Translations under genes and position numbers: made by a program | Assembly: GCF_012927125.1 (NCBI RefSeq) | Contig: NZ_JABBFZ010000007.1 | Span: 1 to 64,000, forward strand | From: Paraburkholderia antibiotica | GTDB taxonomy: Bacteria; Pseudomonadota; Gammaproteobacteria; Burkholderiales; Burkholderiaceae | DNA length: 64,000 nucleotides | Direction: 5' to 3' | Part shown: positions 1-8,907 of the stretch, in pieces | Numbering within the stretch: the first letter of the stretch is position 1 | Layout of the letters: each line of letters begins with the position of its first letter | The notes under the pieces: model-generated | What the model was told of the DNA's origin: nothing | Database searches by the model: none | Seen by the model: the letters and a program-made list of their open reading frames with translations, nothing else

Positions 1-193
1 CAGTGCATTTCCGCATCAAGCGCCCACACTTATCGGCTGTTAGTTTTTAAAGATCGTTCGCAAATCACAGCACCTACAACCACCGGCACCGCTTCGTTTG
101 CGTCGCTGCGTCTGCAGCAGAGAAACGGGATTATGGAGACTCTTTATCGTTTCGTCAACACCATTTTCGCTTTCGCTTAAAAAATCTTGGCGC
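1..193. other. Gene-free left edge
   Basis: No convincing coding sequence is seen here; the short open frames lack ribosome sites and recognisable proteins. The stretch after about 110 is A/T-richer than its surroundings. It lies downstream of the minus-strand hydrolase gene and may hold the 3' region of a gene outside the window. Confidence 0.4.
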
Positions 194-1504
194 TCACTTC
201 CGGGTGGCGTTCAGGAGCGCCTCAACAGGGATCGCATCGGCCATCGCCGCGTAGCCTGCGTCGCCAGGATGAATGTGATCGCCACTATCGAAAGCGCGTT
301 GCAGACGATCCGGCTGTGCCCTGTCGCGTAGCGCCGCGTCAAAGTCGACGACACCGTCGAAAGCATGGCTCGTTCGGATCCACTGATTGACCGCGAGCCG
401 GATGTTTTCCCGCTCCGGCGGCAGGGACGCCGGCGTCAGCGTCGCGCCGAACACCTTTACACCAGCGTGCCGCGCAGCGGCGATCACCCGCTGGTAGCCG
501 GCAATCAGATCGGCGGCCGTTACCGAGGTATGCGGAAAATCGCAGTCGAGGCCGCCATGTGGAGGCATCGCCGCGAAGTTGATGTCGTTGATACCGATCA
601 GCAGAACCACGGCCTTCACGCCCGGGCGCCGCAACACGTCGCGCTCGAAGCGACTCGCGAGCGCATCCCCATAACAAGGCGAGTCGCTCAGCAGCCGGTT
701 ACCACTAATACCAAGATTGACGACCGCGGCGGACTGCGCGCCGTCCGCCGCCAACCGCCGGGCCAATCCGTCCGGCCAACGACGATTCTGATTCAGGCTG
801 GAACGCATGCCGTCGGTGATGGAGTCGCCGATTGCGGCAACGGTCGAGGTCGACGCCGGTGCCTCCACCGATAACCCCGTCACCCACGCGTACTGGGTGA
901 ATCGGCCGCGAAACGCCGCAGCGGAGGCGTCGGCCGCATGATTGCCTGGAGTGGACACGTAACTCACCTGATTCGACACGCGGTGCCACGCGACGATCAG
1001 CTGATCCGGCCCCATGAACGCGCTGATCGCATATGGCTTGCCCTCGGTGATTTGGATCGCAATCGGATCGCTGTCCAGTTCCCCGCCCGGCGGAATGCTG
1101 ACCACACCCCGGCCGCCGAACGTCACGCGACTTTCACTGCCCTCGGCCACCGCCGCGCCGCCAGCCGAGCGCGCAATGCGCAAATCCTCGATCACAAGCG
1201 GCGCCTTGCCGTACACATTGCTCAGATGAATTCGTGCGGTAGTCCCGGACAGCGTCGGATAAACGATCTGTCGGACCGTGCGCCCGGCAACTTCCGGCGC
1301 GCGATACAGCGCCGGCAGTTCAGCCCGCTGCGGAATGGGTTGCAGCGCGGTCGCCCACACGGCGACCCAATGTCCGGGCGTTTCGGCTGCGACTGCGCGC
1401 GAGGAAACCGCCAATGGAGCAAATTGAACAAGCAGCGCCGCGCCGCATGCGGCAGCCAAAGTGCGAAGGGTCATTCGGATGATCGGTTGAGGCGAAACGC
1501 GCAT
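194..1504 (-). CDS. Exported SGNH/GDSL-family hydrolase
   Basis: Probable secreted esterase or acetyl-hydrolase of the SGNH superfamily, about 436 aa. The catalytic blocks are visible in order: GDSITDG (nucleophile Ser, block I), NLGISGNR (block II Gly), GINDINF (block III, GxND) and SGDHIHPGDAGY (Asp/His, block V). An N-terminal hydrophobic segment followed by AVAAET looks like a Sec signal peptide, so the enzyme should act in the periplasm or outside. The insert of roughly 150 residues before the GDS block is usual for the larger GDSL hydrolases of this type. Neither start (1504 or 1474) has a good ribosome site; the longer one was chosen. The substrate cannot be told from the sequence. It converges with nothing in the window and stands alone. 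Confidence 0.8.
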   Translation of the reverse strand: MRVSPQPIIRMTLRTLAAACGAALLVQFAPLAVSSRAVAAETPGHWVAVWATALQPIPQRAELPALYRAPEVAGRTVRQIVYPTLSGTTARIHLSNVYGKAPLVIEDLRIARSAGGAAVAEGSESRVTFGGRGVVSIPPGGELDSDPIAIQITEGKPYAISAFMGPDQLIVAWHRVSNQVSYVSTPGNHAADASAAAFRGRFTQYAWVTGLSVEAPASTSTVAAIGDSITDGMRSSLNQNRRWPDGLARRLAADGAQSAAVVNLGISGNRLLSDSPCYGDALASRFERDVLRRPGVKAVVLLIGINDINFAAMPPHGGLDCDFPHTSVTAADLIAGYQRVIAAARHAGVKVFGATLTPASLPPERENIRLAVNQWIRTSHAFDGVVDFDAALRDRAQPDRLQRAFDSGDHIHPGDAGYAAMADAIPVEALLNATRK

Positions 1505-1597
1505 TGTGCCCGATCGCCACGGTGACAGCCGACGATCGCGCCCAATCACCCGCGCCTCCCTTCGCGCCAGGCATCGCACATTGATGCCCGTTCCAAC

Positions 1598-3220
1598 TCA
1601 GCCGTTCTGCTCGCTCATGATTTGCAGCGCGACCGCCTCGGCAACCTCGATTCCGTCGATCGCCGCGGAGTAAATCCCACCGGCGTACCCCGCGCCCTCG
1701 CCCGCCGGATACAGCCCTTTGGTATTGACGCTCTGATAATCGTCGCCGCGACGCACACGAACCGGCGACGAGGTTCTCGTTTCAACGCCCGTCAGCACCG
1801 CGTCATGCATCGCGAAACCCGCGATTTTCTTTTCCATCTGCGGCAGCGCCTCACGGATCGCCTCGATCGCATAGTCGGGCAGCGCGGTGCTGAGGTCGGT
1901 TGGCCGCACGCCCGGTTTGTACGACGGCACCACCGAACCGAGCGACGTGGACGGCCGCCCCGCGATAAAGTCGCCAACCAGCTGCCCCGGCGCCATATAG
2001 TTGCCGCCGCCGAGTTCGAACGCCCGCTCTTCCCACTTGCGCTGGAACGCGATACCGGCAAGCGGGCCGCCCGGATAGTCTTCCGGCGTAATGCCGACCA
2101 CGATACCCGCGTTCGCATTACGCTCCGCGCGCGAGTACTGGCTCATGCCGTTCGTCACGACACGCCCCGGTTCCGACGTAGCCGCGACCACCGTGCCGCC
2201 CGGACACATGCAGAAGCTGTAAACCGCACGCCCGTTGCTGCAGTGGTGCACTACCTTATAGTCGGCTGCGCCGAGCTGTTTGTGACCGGCAAATTTGCCA
2301 AAACGGCTGCGATCGATCACACCTTGCGGATGCTCAATGCGAAAACCCAGCGAGAACGGCTTCGCCTCGACGTAGACGCCACGGTCGAACAACATCTGGA
2401 ACGTGTCGCGCGCGCTGTGGCCGACCGCCAGCACCACGTGGTCGCAGCGCAGCGTTTCGCCGGTCGACAGCGTCAGGCCGCGCACTTTGCCATCGTCGAT
2501 GTGGATGTCGTCGACGCGTGTTTCGAAACGCACTTCGCCACCGAGCTCGTGAATCTTCGCGCGCATCTTCTCGACCATGCTGACAAGCCGGAACGTGCCG
2601 ATATGCGGCCGGCTCAGATACAGGATGTCTTCCGGCGCGCCCGCCTGCACGAATTCGTCGAGAACCTTGCGGCCATAGTGCTTCGGGTCCTTGATCTGGC
2701 TGTAGAGCTTGCCGTCCGAGAACGTACCCGCGCCGCCTTCGCCGAACTGCACGTTCGACTCGGGATTGAGCACCGACTTGCGCCACAGGCCGAAGGTATC
2801 TTTGGTGCGCTCGCGCACGGCCTTACCGCGCTCGAGGATGATCGGCCGGAAGCCCATCTGCGCGAGGATCAGCCCCGCGAACAGCCCGCACGGCCCCATG
2901 CCGATCACGACCGGGCGCGGCGTGCTCAGTTGCGCGGGCGCGTGGGCGACGAACTTGTAGCTCATGTCGGGCGCCACGCCGCAATGCGGCACGTCGGCGA
3001 GCCGCTTCAGCGCGGCCGCTTCATCCTGGACCTCGACATCGACGATGTAGGTGAGCTTGATGTCGGCGCGTTTGCGCGCGTCGTGCGCACGGCGAAACAC
3101 GGTGTATCGGATGAGCCCGTCTTTCGCCACGCCGAGTTCCGCGAGGCGCGCACGGATGGCCGCCTCGAGAGCGCTCTCGGGATGATCGAGCGGGAGTTTG
3201 ATTTCGCTTAGACGTAACAT
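1598..3220 (-). CDS. FAD-dependent dehydrogenase-like protein (COG2509 type)
   Basis: A 540-aa FAD/NAD(P)-binding protein of the widespread uncharacterised 'FAD-dependent protein' family. After an N-terminal ferredoxin-fold-like region (about 1-90), the dinucleotide motif VIGMGPCGLFAGL is followed by ERGKAV. A second glycine-rich stretch (FGEGGAGTFSDGKL) and the C-terminal GVETRTSSPVR and GEGAGYAGGI complete the FAD fold. Family members resemble geranylgeranyl-reductase-like and HI0933-like flavoproteins, but the substrate is not known to me. The start at 3220 (MLRLSEIKL) matches the family N-terminus; a TTG six codons upstream is less likely. It is transcribed divergently from paaA, with about 240 bp between starts, but has no evident role in phenylacetate metabolism. 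Confidence 0.8.
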   Translation of the reverse strand: MLRLSEIKLPLDHPESALEAAIRARLAELGVAKDGLIRYTVFRRAHDARKRADIKLTYIVDVEVQDEAAALKRLADVPHCGVAPDMSYKFVAHAPAQLSTPRPVVIGMGPCGLFAGLILAQMGFRPIILERGKAVRERTKDTFGLWRKSVLNPESNVQFGEGGAGTFSDGKLYSQIKDPKHYGRKVLDEFVQAGAPEDILYLSRPHIGTFRLVSMVEKMRAKIHELGGEVRFETRVDDIHIDDGKVRGLTLSTGETLRCDHVVLAVGHSARDTFQMLFDRGVYVEAKPFSLGFRIEHPQGVIDRSRFGKFAGHKQLGAADYKVVHHCSNGRAVYSFCMCPGGTVVAATSEPGRVVTNGMSQYSRAERNANAGIVVGITPEDYPGGPLAGIAFQRKWEERAFELGGGNYMAPGQLVGDFIAGRPSTSLGSVVPSYKPGVRPTDLSTALPDYAIEAIREALPQMEKKIAGFAMHDAVLTGVETRTSSPVRVRRGDDYQSVNTKGLYPAGEGAGYAGGIYSAAIDGIEVAEAVALQIMSEQNG

Positions 3221-3395
3221 GAGGTACCGGAGATGCAAGTGGGCCGCAAATCGCGGCCAATTCGCAATTTTACCGGCGTAAGTGTCGGAGCGGGGCGACG
3301 AGCAGTGGTCGAACCCGCCGCAAAGGTATCGATGGCCAGACGCCGACGCCCTCCCTCCACCCTATCGATTCCCCTGATTATCTTCAAAAAATTTA

Positions 3396-3423
3396 TTAAC
3401 CGACCGGTCGGTTGATTTATACT
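3396..3423 (+). promoter_or_regulatory. Candidate paaA promoter
   Basis: A -10-like TATACT lies at 3418-3423 and a weak -35 (TTAACC) at 3396-3401, 16 bp apart. The start codon of paaA is 38 bp further on. The palindromic operator fills most of the spacer between these hexamers, as expected for a repressor that blocks RNA polymerase. Confidence 0.55.
3398..3413. promoter_or_regulatory. 16-bp palindromic operator, probable PaaR site
   Basis: The sequence AACCGACCGGTCGGTT is a perfect inverted repeat, directly upstream of the paa operon. TetR-family repressors bind such sites. Burkholderia paa promoters are known to carry a short conserved inverted repeat controlled by the TetR regulator PaaR, and the regulator gene lies 4.9 kb downstream (8296-8907). 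Assigning PaaR to the site is an inference from that context. Confidence 0.7.
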
Positions 3424-3460
3424 GCACCGACACAGACAACTTCCGCAGAGAGCGTCCCCC

Positions 3461-4459
3461 ATGTACACGCAATCCCTGGATATTCCCGGCAATGTCGCCC
3501 CGCTCGACGCGGACGCGAATTCGCCCGAACAGGCGCGCTTCGACTCGGTCATGGCCGCGGACGGCAAGATCGAGCCGCAAGACTGGATGCCTGACGCGTA
3601 CCGCAAAACGCTGGTCCGGCAGATCTCGCAGCACGCGCATTCGGAAATCGTCGGCATGCTGCCGGAGGGCAACTGGATCACGCGCGCGCCGAGCCTCAAG
3701 CGCAAGGCGATCCTGATCGCCAAGGTGCAGGACGAAGCAGGCCACGGCCTCTATTTGTATAGCGCGGCCGAAACGCTCGGCGTCTCGCGCGATCAGCTGA
3801 TCGCCTCGCTGCACTCCGGCAAGGCCAAATATTCGAGCATCTTCAATTACCCGACGCCCACGTGGGCCGACGTCGGCGTGATCGGCTGGCTGGTCGACGG
3901 CGCGGCGATCATGAACCAGATTCCGCTGTGCCGCTGCACGTACGGCCCGTACGCCCGCGCGATGATCCGGATCTGCAAGGAAGAGTCGTTCCATCAGCGT
4001 CAGGGCTTCGACGCGCTGCTGTCGATGATGGCCGGCACCGACGCGCAACGCGAACTGGTCCAGCAGGCGGTGAATCGCTGGTGGTGGCCGGTACTGATGA
4101 TGTTCGGCCCGAGCGACAAGGATTCGGTTCACAGCAACCAGTCGGCGAAGTGGGGCATCAAGCGCATCACCAACGACGACCTGCGCCAGAAATTCGTCGA
4201 CGCGACCGTCGAACAGGCCAAGGTGCTCGGCGTCACGCTGCCAGACCCGGACCTGAAATGGAACGAGGCGCGCGGCCATTACGACTACGGCGACATCGAC
4301 TGGGAAGAGTTCTGGCGCGTCGTCAACGGCGACGGCCCGTGCAACCGCGAGCGTCTCGCCACCCGCGTGAAAGCCCATGACGACGGCGCCTGGGTGCGCG
4401 AAGCCGCACTCGCCCATGCCGAAAAAAAGCGCCAGCGCGCGCACCAGCAAGCCGCCTGA
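3461..4459 (+). CDS. paaA: 1,2-phenylacetyl-CoA epoxidase catalytic subunit PaaA
   Basis: Catalytic di-iron subunit of the PaaABCE epoxidase, which converts phenylacetyl-CoA to the ring 1,2-epoxide using O2 and electrons from PaaE. The 332-aa length is typical. The iron-ligand pattern of a ferritin-like carboxylate-bridged di-iron protein is visible: a Glu in [10 protein letters not shown], the ExxH of [10 protein letters not shown], and a second Glu/His pair in [10 protein letters not shown]. It is the first gene of paaABCDE, 36 bp upstream of paaB, behind the palindromic operator. The start at [10 protein letters not shown] follows GAGAGCG about 11 nt upstream. Confidence 0.96.
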   Translation: MYTQSLDIPGNVAPLDADANSPEQARFDSVMAADGKIEPQDWMPDAYRKTLVRQISQHAHSEIVGMLPEGNWITRAPSLKRKAILIAKVQDEAGHGLYLYSAAETLGVSRDQLIASLHSGKAKYSSIFNYPTPTWADVGVIGWLVDGAAIMNQIPLCRCTYGPYARAMIRICKEESFHQRQGFDALLSMMAGTDAQRELVQQAVNRWWWPVLMMFGPSDKDSVHSNQSAKWGIKRITNDDLRQKFVDATVEQAKVLGVTLPDPDLKWNEARGHYDYGDIDWEEFWRVVNGDGPCNRERLATRVKAHDDGAWVREAALAHAEKKRQRAHQQAA

Positions 4460-4495
4460 ACGGCGCCGCACATCAGAGGAATCAGGAGATCAGCA

Positions 4496-4780
4496 ATGAA
4501 CAAGGAATGGCCGATTTGGGAAGTGTTCGTGCGCAGCAAGCAGGGACTCGACCATAAACACTGCGGTAGCCTGCACGCCGCCGACGCGCAGATGGCGTTG
4601 CGCATGGCGCGCGACGTCTACACGCGCCGCCAGGAAGGCGTGAGCATCTGGGTGGTGCCGTCGTCGGCGATCACGGCCTCCGCGCCGGACGAAAAAGCCG
4701 AGCTGTTCGAACCGGCGGCGGACAAGATCTACCGCCATCCGACGTTCTACACGCTCCCCGACGAAGTCAACCACATGTAA
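4496..4780 (+). CDS. paaB: 1,2-phenylacetyl-CoA epoxidase subunit PaaB
   Basis: Small 94-aa structural subunit of the ring-1,2-epoxidase, needed for assembly of the PaaA-PaaC oxygenase. The family signature is clear: WPIWEVFVRSKQGLDHKHCG at the N-terminus, ALRMARDVYTRR in the middle and a C-terminal region with IYRHPTFYTLPDEV. A ribosome site (AGGAGATCAGC) precedes the ATG. It lies between paaA and paaC; paaC follows 8 bp after the stop, so translation is probably coupled. Confidence 0.95.
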   Translation: MNKEWPIWEVFVRSKQGLDHKHCGSLHAADAQMALRMARDVYTRRQEGVSIWVVPSSAITASAPDEKAELFEPAADKIYRHPTFYTLPDEVNHM

Positions 4781-4788
4781 GCGCGGCC

Positions 4789-5592
4789 ATGTCTATCACG
4801 CCTGAACATCTCCAGTACGTGCTGCGCCTCGCGGATACCGCGCTGATCCTTGGTCAGCGCAACTCCGAATGGTGCGGCCACGGCCCGATCCTCGAAGAGG
4901 ACATCGCGCTGTCGAACATGAGCCTCGACCTGATCGGCCAGGCGCGTCTGCTCTACACGCACGCCGCCACGCTCGACCAGCAGCTCAACGGCCGTCAGCG
5001 CACCGAAGACGATTACGCGTACTTCCGCGCCGAGCGCGAATTCGCGAACTACACGCTCGCCGAGCTGCCGCATTACGGCCCGCTTGCCGGCACCGCGCAT
5101 GCCGAGAAGGACTACGCGGTCACGATCGTGCGTAATTTCCTGTACTCGGCGCTGATGATGCATCTGTGGAGCGCGCTGACCGCCTCCACCGACGAACAAC
5201 TCGCGGCCATCGCGGCGAAGTCGATCAAGGAAACGCAGTACCACGTGCACCACGCGAGCGAGTGGCTGATCCGCTTCGGCGACGGCACCGATGAGTCGCA
5301 CCGTCGCGCGCAGGCCGCGCTCGACTATCTGATGCCGTACACGCGGGAATTCTTCAGCGCGGACGCGGTGGAAGACGTGATCGCCGCGGCGGGCATCGGC
5401 CCGCGCACGTCGGAACTCGAAACCGCGTGGCTCGCCGACATCCACGCGACGCTCGACGAAGCCACCTTGACGCTGCCCGAGCCGGTCAAGCACGTGACGA
5501 CCGGCAAGCACGGCGAGCATTCCGAGCACATGGGTTTCGTGCTCGCCGAGATGCAGAGCCTCGCGCGCCAGCATCCGGGCGCCACCTGGTAA
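4789..5592 (+). CDS. paaC: 1,2-phenylacetyl-CoA epoxidase subunit PaaC
   Basis: Structural, non-catalytic ferritin-like partner of PaaA, 267 aa. Recognisable by LRLADTALILGQRNSEWCGHGP at the N-terminus, DLIGQARLLYTHAA, the DDYAYFRAEREF block and KETQYHVHHASEWLIRFGDG. It forms the heterotetrameric core with PaaA and stabilises it; unlike PaaA it does not use a functional di-iron centre in characterised homologues. It is the third gene of the operon, 8 bp from both neighbours. Confidence 0.95.
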   Translation: MSITPEHLQYVLRLADTALILGQRNSEWCGHGPILEEDIALSNMSLDLIGQARLLYTHAATLDQQLNGRQRTEDDYAYFRAEREFANYTLAELPHYGPLAGTAHAEKDYAVTIVRNFLYSALMMHLWSALTASTDEQLAAIAAKSIKETQYHVHHASEWLIRFGDGTDESHRRAQAALDYLMPYTREFFSADAVEDVIAAAGIGPRTSELETAWLADIHATLDEATLTLPEPVKHVTTGKHGEHSEHMGFVLAEMQSLARQHPGATW

Positions 5593-5599
5593 GCACGCC

Positions 5600-6166
5600 A
5601 TGACGACCTCGACCGCCCCGCACACCGCGAACCCGACCGACGCCACGCTCAACCGCGCATGGAGCGTGCTCGAAGCGGTGCCCGATCCGGAAATCCCGGT
5701 GGTATCGATCCGCGAGCTCGGGATTCTGCGCGACGTGCGGCACGCTGCCGACGGCGCACTCGAAGTCGTCATCACGCCGACTTACTCGGGCTGCCCGGCG
5801 ATGTCGCAGATCGCGGAAGACATCGGTCTTGCGCTCGACGCCGCGCAGCTCGGGCCGTACCGGATCGCCACCGTGCTCGCGCCGGCCTGGACCACCGACT
5901 GGATCACCGCCGACGCCCGCGAAAAACTCCGCGCCTACGGCATCGCACCGCCGACAGGCCAATGCGGCAGCCACGACGCGAACGCCAGCGCCGGCTCGAA
6001 AGAGAAAGTCATCCGCTTCGTGCCACGCTCGCTACCGGCGCCGGCCTGCCCGCGCTGCGGTTCCGCCCACACCGAGCGGCTCGCGCAATTCGGCTCGACC
6101 GCCTGCAAGGCCCTGTATCGCTGCATCGACTGCCGCGAACCCTTCGACTACTTCAAACCGTACTGA
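5600..6166 (+). CDS. paaD: Phenylacetate pathway Fe-S assembly protein PaaD
   Basis: A 188-aa MIP18/SufT-family (DUF59) protein that assists metal-cofactor maturation of the epoxidase or its reductase. The DUF59 core is seen at about residues 15-115, with VPDPEIPVVSIRELGI and TPTYSGCPAM. A C-terminal Cys-rich ribbon (CPRCGS ... CKALYRCIDCREPF) is typical of PaaD. It starts 8 bp after paaC and ends just before paaE, whose ATG begins 1 nt after its stop, implying translational coupling. Confidence 0.94.
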   Translation: MTTSTAPHTANPTDATLNRAWSVLEAVPDPEIPVVSIRELGILRDVRHAADGALEVVITPTYSGCPAMSQIAEDIGLALDAAQLGPYRIATVLAPAWTTDWITADAREKLRAYGIAPPTGQCGSHDANASAGSKEKVIRFVPRSLPAPACPRCGSAHTERLAQFGSTACKALYRCIDCREPFDYFKPY

Positions 6167-6167
6167 T

Positions 6168-7256
6168 ATGGCCACCCCGCAATTTCATCCGCTGCGTATC
6201 CGCGAAGTGCGCCCCGAAACCGCCGACGCGGTCTCCGTCGCCTTCGAAGTCCCGCTCGAACTGCGCGATCTGTATCGCTTCACGCAGGGCCAGTTCGTCA
6301 CGTTGAAGACGCATATCGACGGTGAGGAAACGCGCCGCTCGTATTCGATCTGCGTCGGCGTCACCGACTACGATCGCGACGGCGAACTGCGCATCGGCAT
6401 CAAGCGCGTGCGCGGCGGGCGTTTCTCGAACTTCGCGTTCGACACGCTCCAGCCCGGTCACACGATCGACGTGATGACGCCGGACGGCCGTTTCTTCACG
6501 CATCTGAACGCCGATCAGGGCAAGCAGTACCTCGCGTTTTCGGGCGGTTCGGGCATTACGCCGGTGCTCGCGATCATCAAGTCCACGCTCGAAGTCGAGC
6601 CGCGCAGCACCTTCACGCTGGTCTACGGCAACCGCAGCGTCGATCAGATCATGTTCGCCGAAGAGCTCGAGGATCTGAAGAACCGCTTCATGAACCGCTT
6701 CGTGCTGTATCACGTGCTGTCGGACGATCTGCAGGACGTCGAACTGTTCAACGGCGTCCTCGATCAGGAAAAGTGCGCAGCCTTTCTCGAACAGCTGCTG
6801 CCGGCCGACGCGATCGACGAAGCGTTCATCTGCGGCCCCGCACCGATGATGGACGCCGCCGAGGCCGCGTTGAAGGCAGCCAGCGTGCCGCCCGCCAAGG
6901 TGCACGTCGAGCGCTTTGGCACGCCGCTGCCGCAAGCGGGCGTGCCGCCGGTCGAAATCACCGAAAACACCCCCGCCGCCGACCTCGAAATCGTGCTCGA
7001 CGGCAAGCGGCGCAAGCTGCGTCTGCCGTATCAGGGCGTCAGCGTGCTCGACGTCGGCTTGCGCGCGGGCCTCGCGCTGCCGTATGCGTGCAAGGGCGGC
7101 GTCTGCTGCACCTGTCGTGCGAAGGTGCTGGAAGGCGAAGTGAAGATGGAAAAGAACTACACGCTCGAAGAGCACGAGATCCGCGACGGCTTCGTGCTGA
7201 CCTGCCAGTGCCATCCGGTTAGCGAGCGCGTGGTGGTGAGTTACGACGAGCGCTGA
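6168..7256 (+). CDS. paaE: 1,2-phenylacetyl-CoA epoxidase reductase PaaE
   Basis: NADPH:flavin/iron-sulfur reductase that feeds electrons to PaaA, 362 aa. Three domains are visible: an FAD-binding domain with RRSYSICVG (about 55-65), an NAD(P)-binding domain with GGSGITPVLAIIKS and ICGPAPMMDAAE, and a C-terminal plant-type [2Fe-2S] ferredoxin with CKGGVCCTCRAKV and a fourth Cys in FVLTCQCHP. A longer in-frame upstream extension exists, but the ATG at 6168 gives the family N-terminus and touches the paaD stop. It is the last gene of paaABCDE; a hairpin at 7381-7433 follows. Confidence 0.95.
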   Translation: MATPQFHPLRIREVRPETADAVSVAFEVPLELRDLYRFTQGQFVTLKTHIDGEETRRSYSICVGVTDYDRDGELRIGIKRVRGGRFSNFAFDTLQPGHTIDVMTPDGRFFTHLNADQGKQYLAFSGGSGITPVLAIIKSTLEVEPRSTFTLVYGNRSVDQIMFAEELEDLKNRFMNRFVLYHVLSDDLQDVELFNGVLDQEKCAAFLEQLLPADAIDEAFICGPAPMMDAAEAALKAASVPPAKVHVERFGTPLPQAGVPPVEITENTPAADLEIVLDGKRRKLRLPYQGVSVLDVGLRAGLALPYACKGGVCCTCRAKVLEGEVKMEKNYTLEEHEIRDGFVLTCQCHPVSERVVVSYDER

Positions 7257-7380
7257 TTCGCGCGCAGGCTTAGCCTGACTGCGGACTGACCGTGTATCGG
7301 CGGCCGCGCGGCTTGACCACAGCACCGGGATAACACGACGGCCGCCGCTTTCGGCCATTTCTCGATCCGCTTACACTAGG

Positions 7381-7433
7381 GGCCGCTCATCGACGGGGAC
7401 ATCGGTTTCCCGATCGGCGAGCGGCCTCTTTTC
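7381..7433 (+). terminator. Putative intrinsic terminator after paaE
   Basis: The arms GGCCGCTC (7381-7388) and GAGCGGCC (7419-7426) can pair, with a smaller ATCGG/CCGAT hairpin inside, followed by TCTTTTC. It lies 125 bp after the paaE stop and before the DUF1835 gene, so it should separate the two transcription units at least partly. Confidence 0.55.
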
Positions 7434-7468
7434 GTTACAGCCGCTAGCGTCACAGCCAGCCTTTGCCA

Positions 7469-8284
7469 ATGAGCACGATTCACCTCACCAATGGCGACGT
7501 CGCCGCCGAATCCCTGCGCACCGCGCTGACCCAGGCGGGCCGGGACGACCGCGTGCAGGCGCTGCGGGACGATCTCGCGGTCGGTCCCTTGCGCGGTGTC
7601 GACGACGGGCCGCACGTGCGCGCCGACTTCTGGGAGCGCGTCAGCGGCGACACGCGTCGGGATTTTCTGCGCGAATTCCGCGAGCAGACCACGATGCTCA
7701 ACAATCTCGTGACCAGCACCGCGAATCTCGTGGTCTGGCACGGCGAAAGCTCGTCCGATCAGCTGATGCTGCGGCGCGTCTGCTATCTGCTGCGCAACAG
7801 TCCGCAGCGCCTGAACGAAGTGCGTCTGTCGGTTGCGGATCTGACCGATCCGCAGGCGTGGGCGCATACCCGCAAGGACCGCGCGACGTCGGTCGGCATG
7901 TTCGCGCCGGACGTGCTGCAGGCACGTCTGCCGGACGCGGCGCCGATTTCGGTGCTGCGCATCAGCCGGCTCGCGCTCGAATGGCAGGAGGTCAAGCATG
8001 CCAACGGGGAGACCCGGCGCTGGCGCGACAACACGTTCAGGAGCAGCAGCTTCGCCGAGCTCGATGCGCTGATCCTCGATCGCGCGGGCAACGACTGGCA
8101 GCCCGCGTCGCGCGTCGCCGCCGACGTGATGACCGCCGAGCTGTGGTTCCTCGTCAGCGACAGCATCGTGCTGTGGCGCATGCGCGAACTCGCGGCGCTG
8201 CGGCGCATCCGCCTGCGCGGCGACGCGAACGCATGGCGCTCGCTCGAACTGTGCGCGGCGCTCGCTCCCTGCTCACCTCAATAA
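7469..8284 (+). CDS. DUF1835 domain-containing protein
   Basis: A 271-aa soluble protein. Its N-terminus (MSTIHLTNGDVAAESLRTAL, followed by a DDLAVGPL motif near residue 42) is characteristic of DUF1835, and the C-terminal half resembles the DUF3658 region often found with it. No catalytic motif is evident and its function is unknown to me. The ATG at 7469 is preferred over a TTG two codons earlier. paaR begins only 11 bp after the stop, so both are probably cotranscribed; the same order is, from memory, conserved next to paaABCDE in Burkholderia, which hints at a link with phenylacetate metabolism or its control. Confidence 0.75.
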   Translation: MSTIHLTNGDVAAESLRTALTQAGRDDRVQALRDDLAVGPLRGVDDGPHVRADFWERVSGDTRRDFLREFREQTTMLNNLVTSTANLVVWHGESSSDQLMLRRVCYLLRNSPQRLNEVRLSVADLTDPQAWAHTRKDRATSVGMFAPDVLQARLPDAAPISVLRISRLALEWQEVKHANGETRRWRDNTFRSSSFAELDALILDRAGNDWQPASRVAADVMTAELWFLVSDSIVLWRMRELAALRRIRLRGDANAWRSLELCAALAPCSPQ

Positions 8285-8295
8285 AACAGACAACT

Positions 8296-8907
8296 ATGGC
8301 CCGCACCCGAGCCCCCGACCACGAAACCCAACGCGAGCAGATTCTCGAACTGGCTGCGGCCAAATTCGCGCAGACCAGCTACCCGAGCACGTCGATGGCC
8401 GATCTCGCCGCCGCGAGCGGCACCTCGAAAGCGCGTCTCTATCACTATTACGAGAGCAAGGAAGCGATCCTGTTCGACCTGCTCGATCGCTACACGAAGC
8501 GGCTGATGCTGATCATCGCGGAAGTGGAAGGTGCGAGCCAGCGGCGCGGCCTGAGTGAGCGCGAGAGTTTTGCCGAGCTGATCCGCGCGTTCCTGTCGGA
8601 ATACGAGACGTCGCACAGTCGGCACGTCGCGCTGCTGAACGACGTCAAGTATCTGGTCGATGCGCAGCGCGAAATCATCCTGAACCGTCAGCGCGACGTG
8701 GTCGCGGCGTTCGCGAGGCAGCTCGCGCGCGCGTATCCGGAGCGCGCGACCCGCGACAACCAGACCGCACTCACGATGATGGTGTTCGGCATGATCAACT
8801 GGACGTTCACGTGGCTGAAGCCCGACGGCCGGATGGGCTACGCCGAATTCGCCGAGCAGGTCGTGGGTATGGTCGACCATGGTTTGGGGTCGACACCGGC
8901 GAAGTAA
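8296..8907 (+). CDS. paaR: TetR-family regulator, probable PaaR
   Basis: A 203-aa TetR-type regulator. The N-terminal helix-turn-helix is clear: QILELAAAKFAQTSYPSTSM then DLAAASGTSKARLYHYYESK (about residues 14-60). The remainder is the helical ligand-binding domain. Its position after paaABCDE and DUF1835, and the TetR-like palindrome in front of paaA, argue that it is PaaR, which represses paa genes and is released by a phenylacetyl-CoA-type effector. The start is the ATG at 8296, 11 bp after the preceding gene. No terminator with a strong U-tract follows it. Confidence 0.85.
   Translation: MARTRAPDHETQREQILELAAAKFAQTSYPSTSMADLAAASGTSKARLYHYYESKEAILFDLLDRYTKRLMLIIAEVEGASQRRGLSERESFAELIRAFLSEYETSHSRHVALLNDVKYLVDAQREIILNRQRDVVAAFARQLARAYPERATRDNQTALTMMVFGMINWTFTWLKPDGRMGYAEFAEQVVGMVDHGLGSTPAK

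Noticed and set aside
3208..4471. Minus-strand frames opposite paaA (171 and 369 codons)
   Set aside because: Shadow frames of paaA; the PaaA protein is unambiguous.
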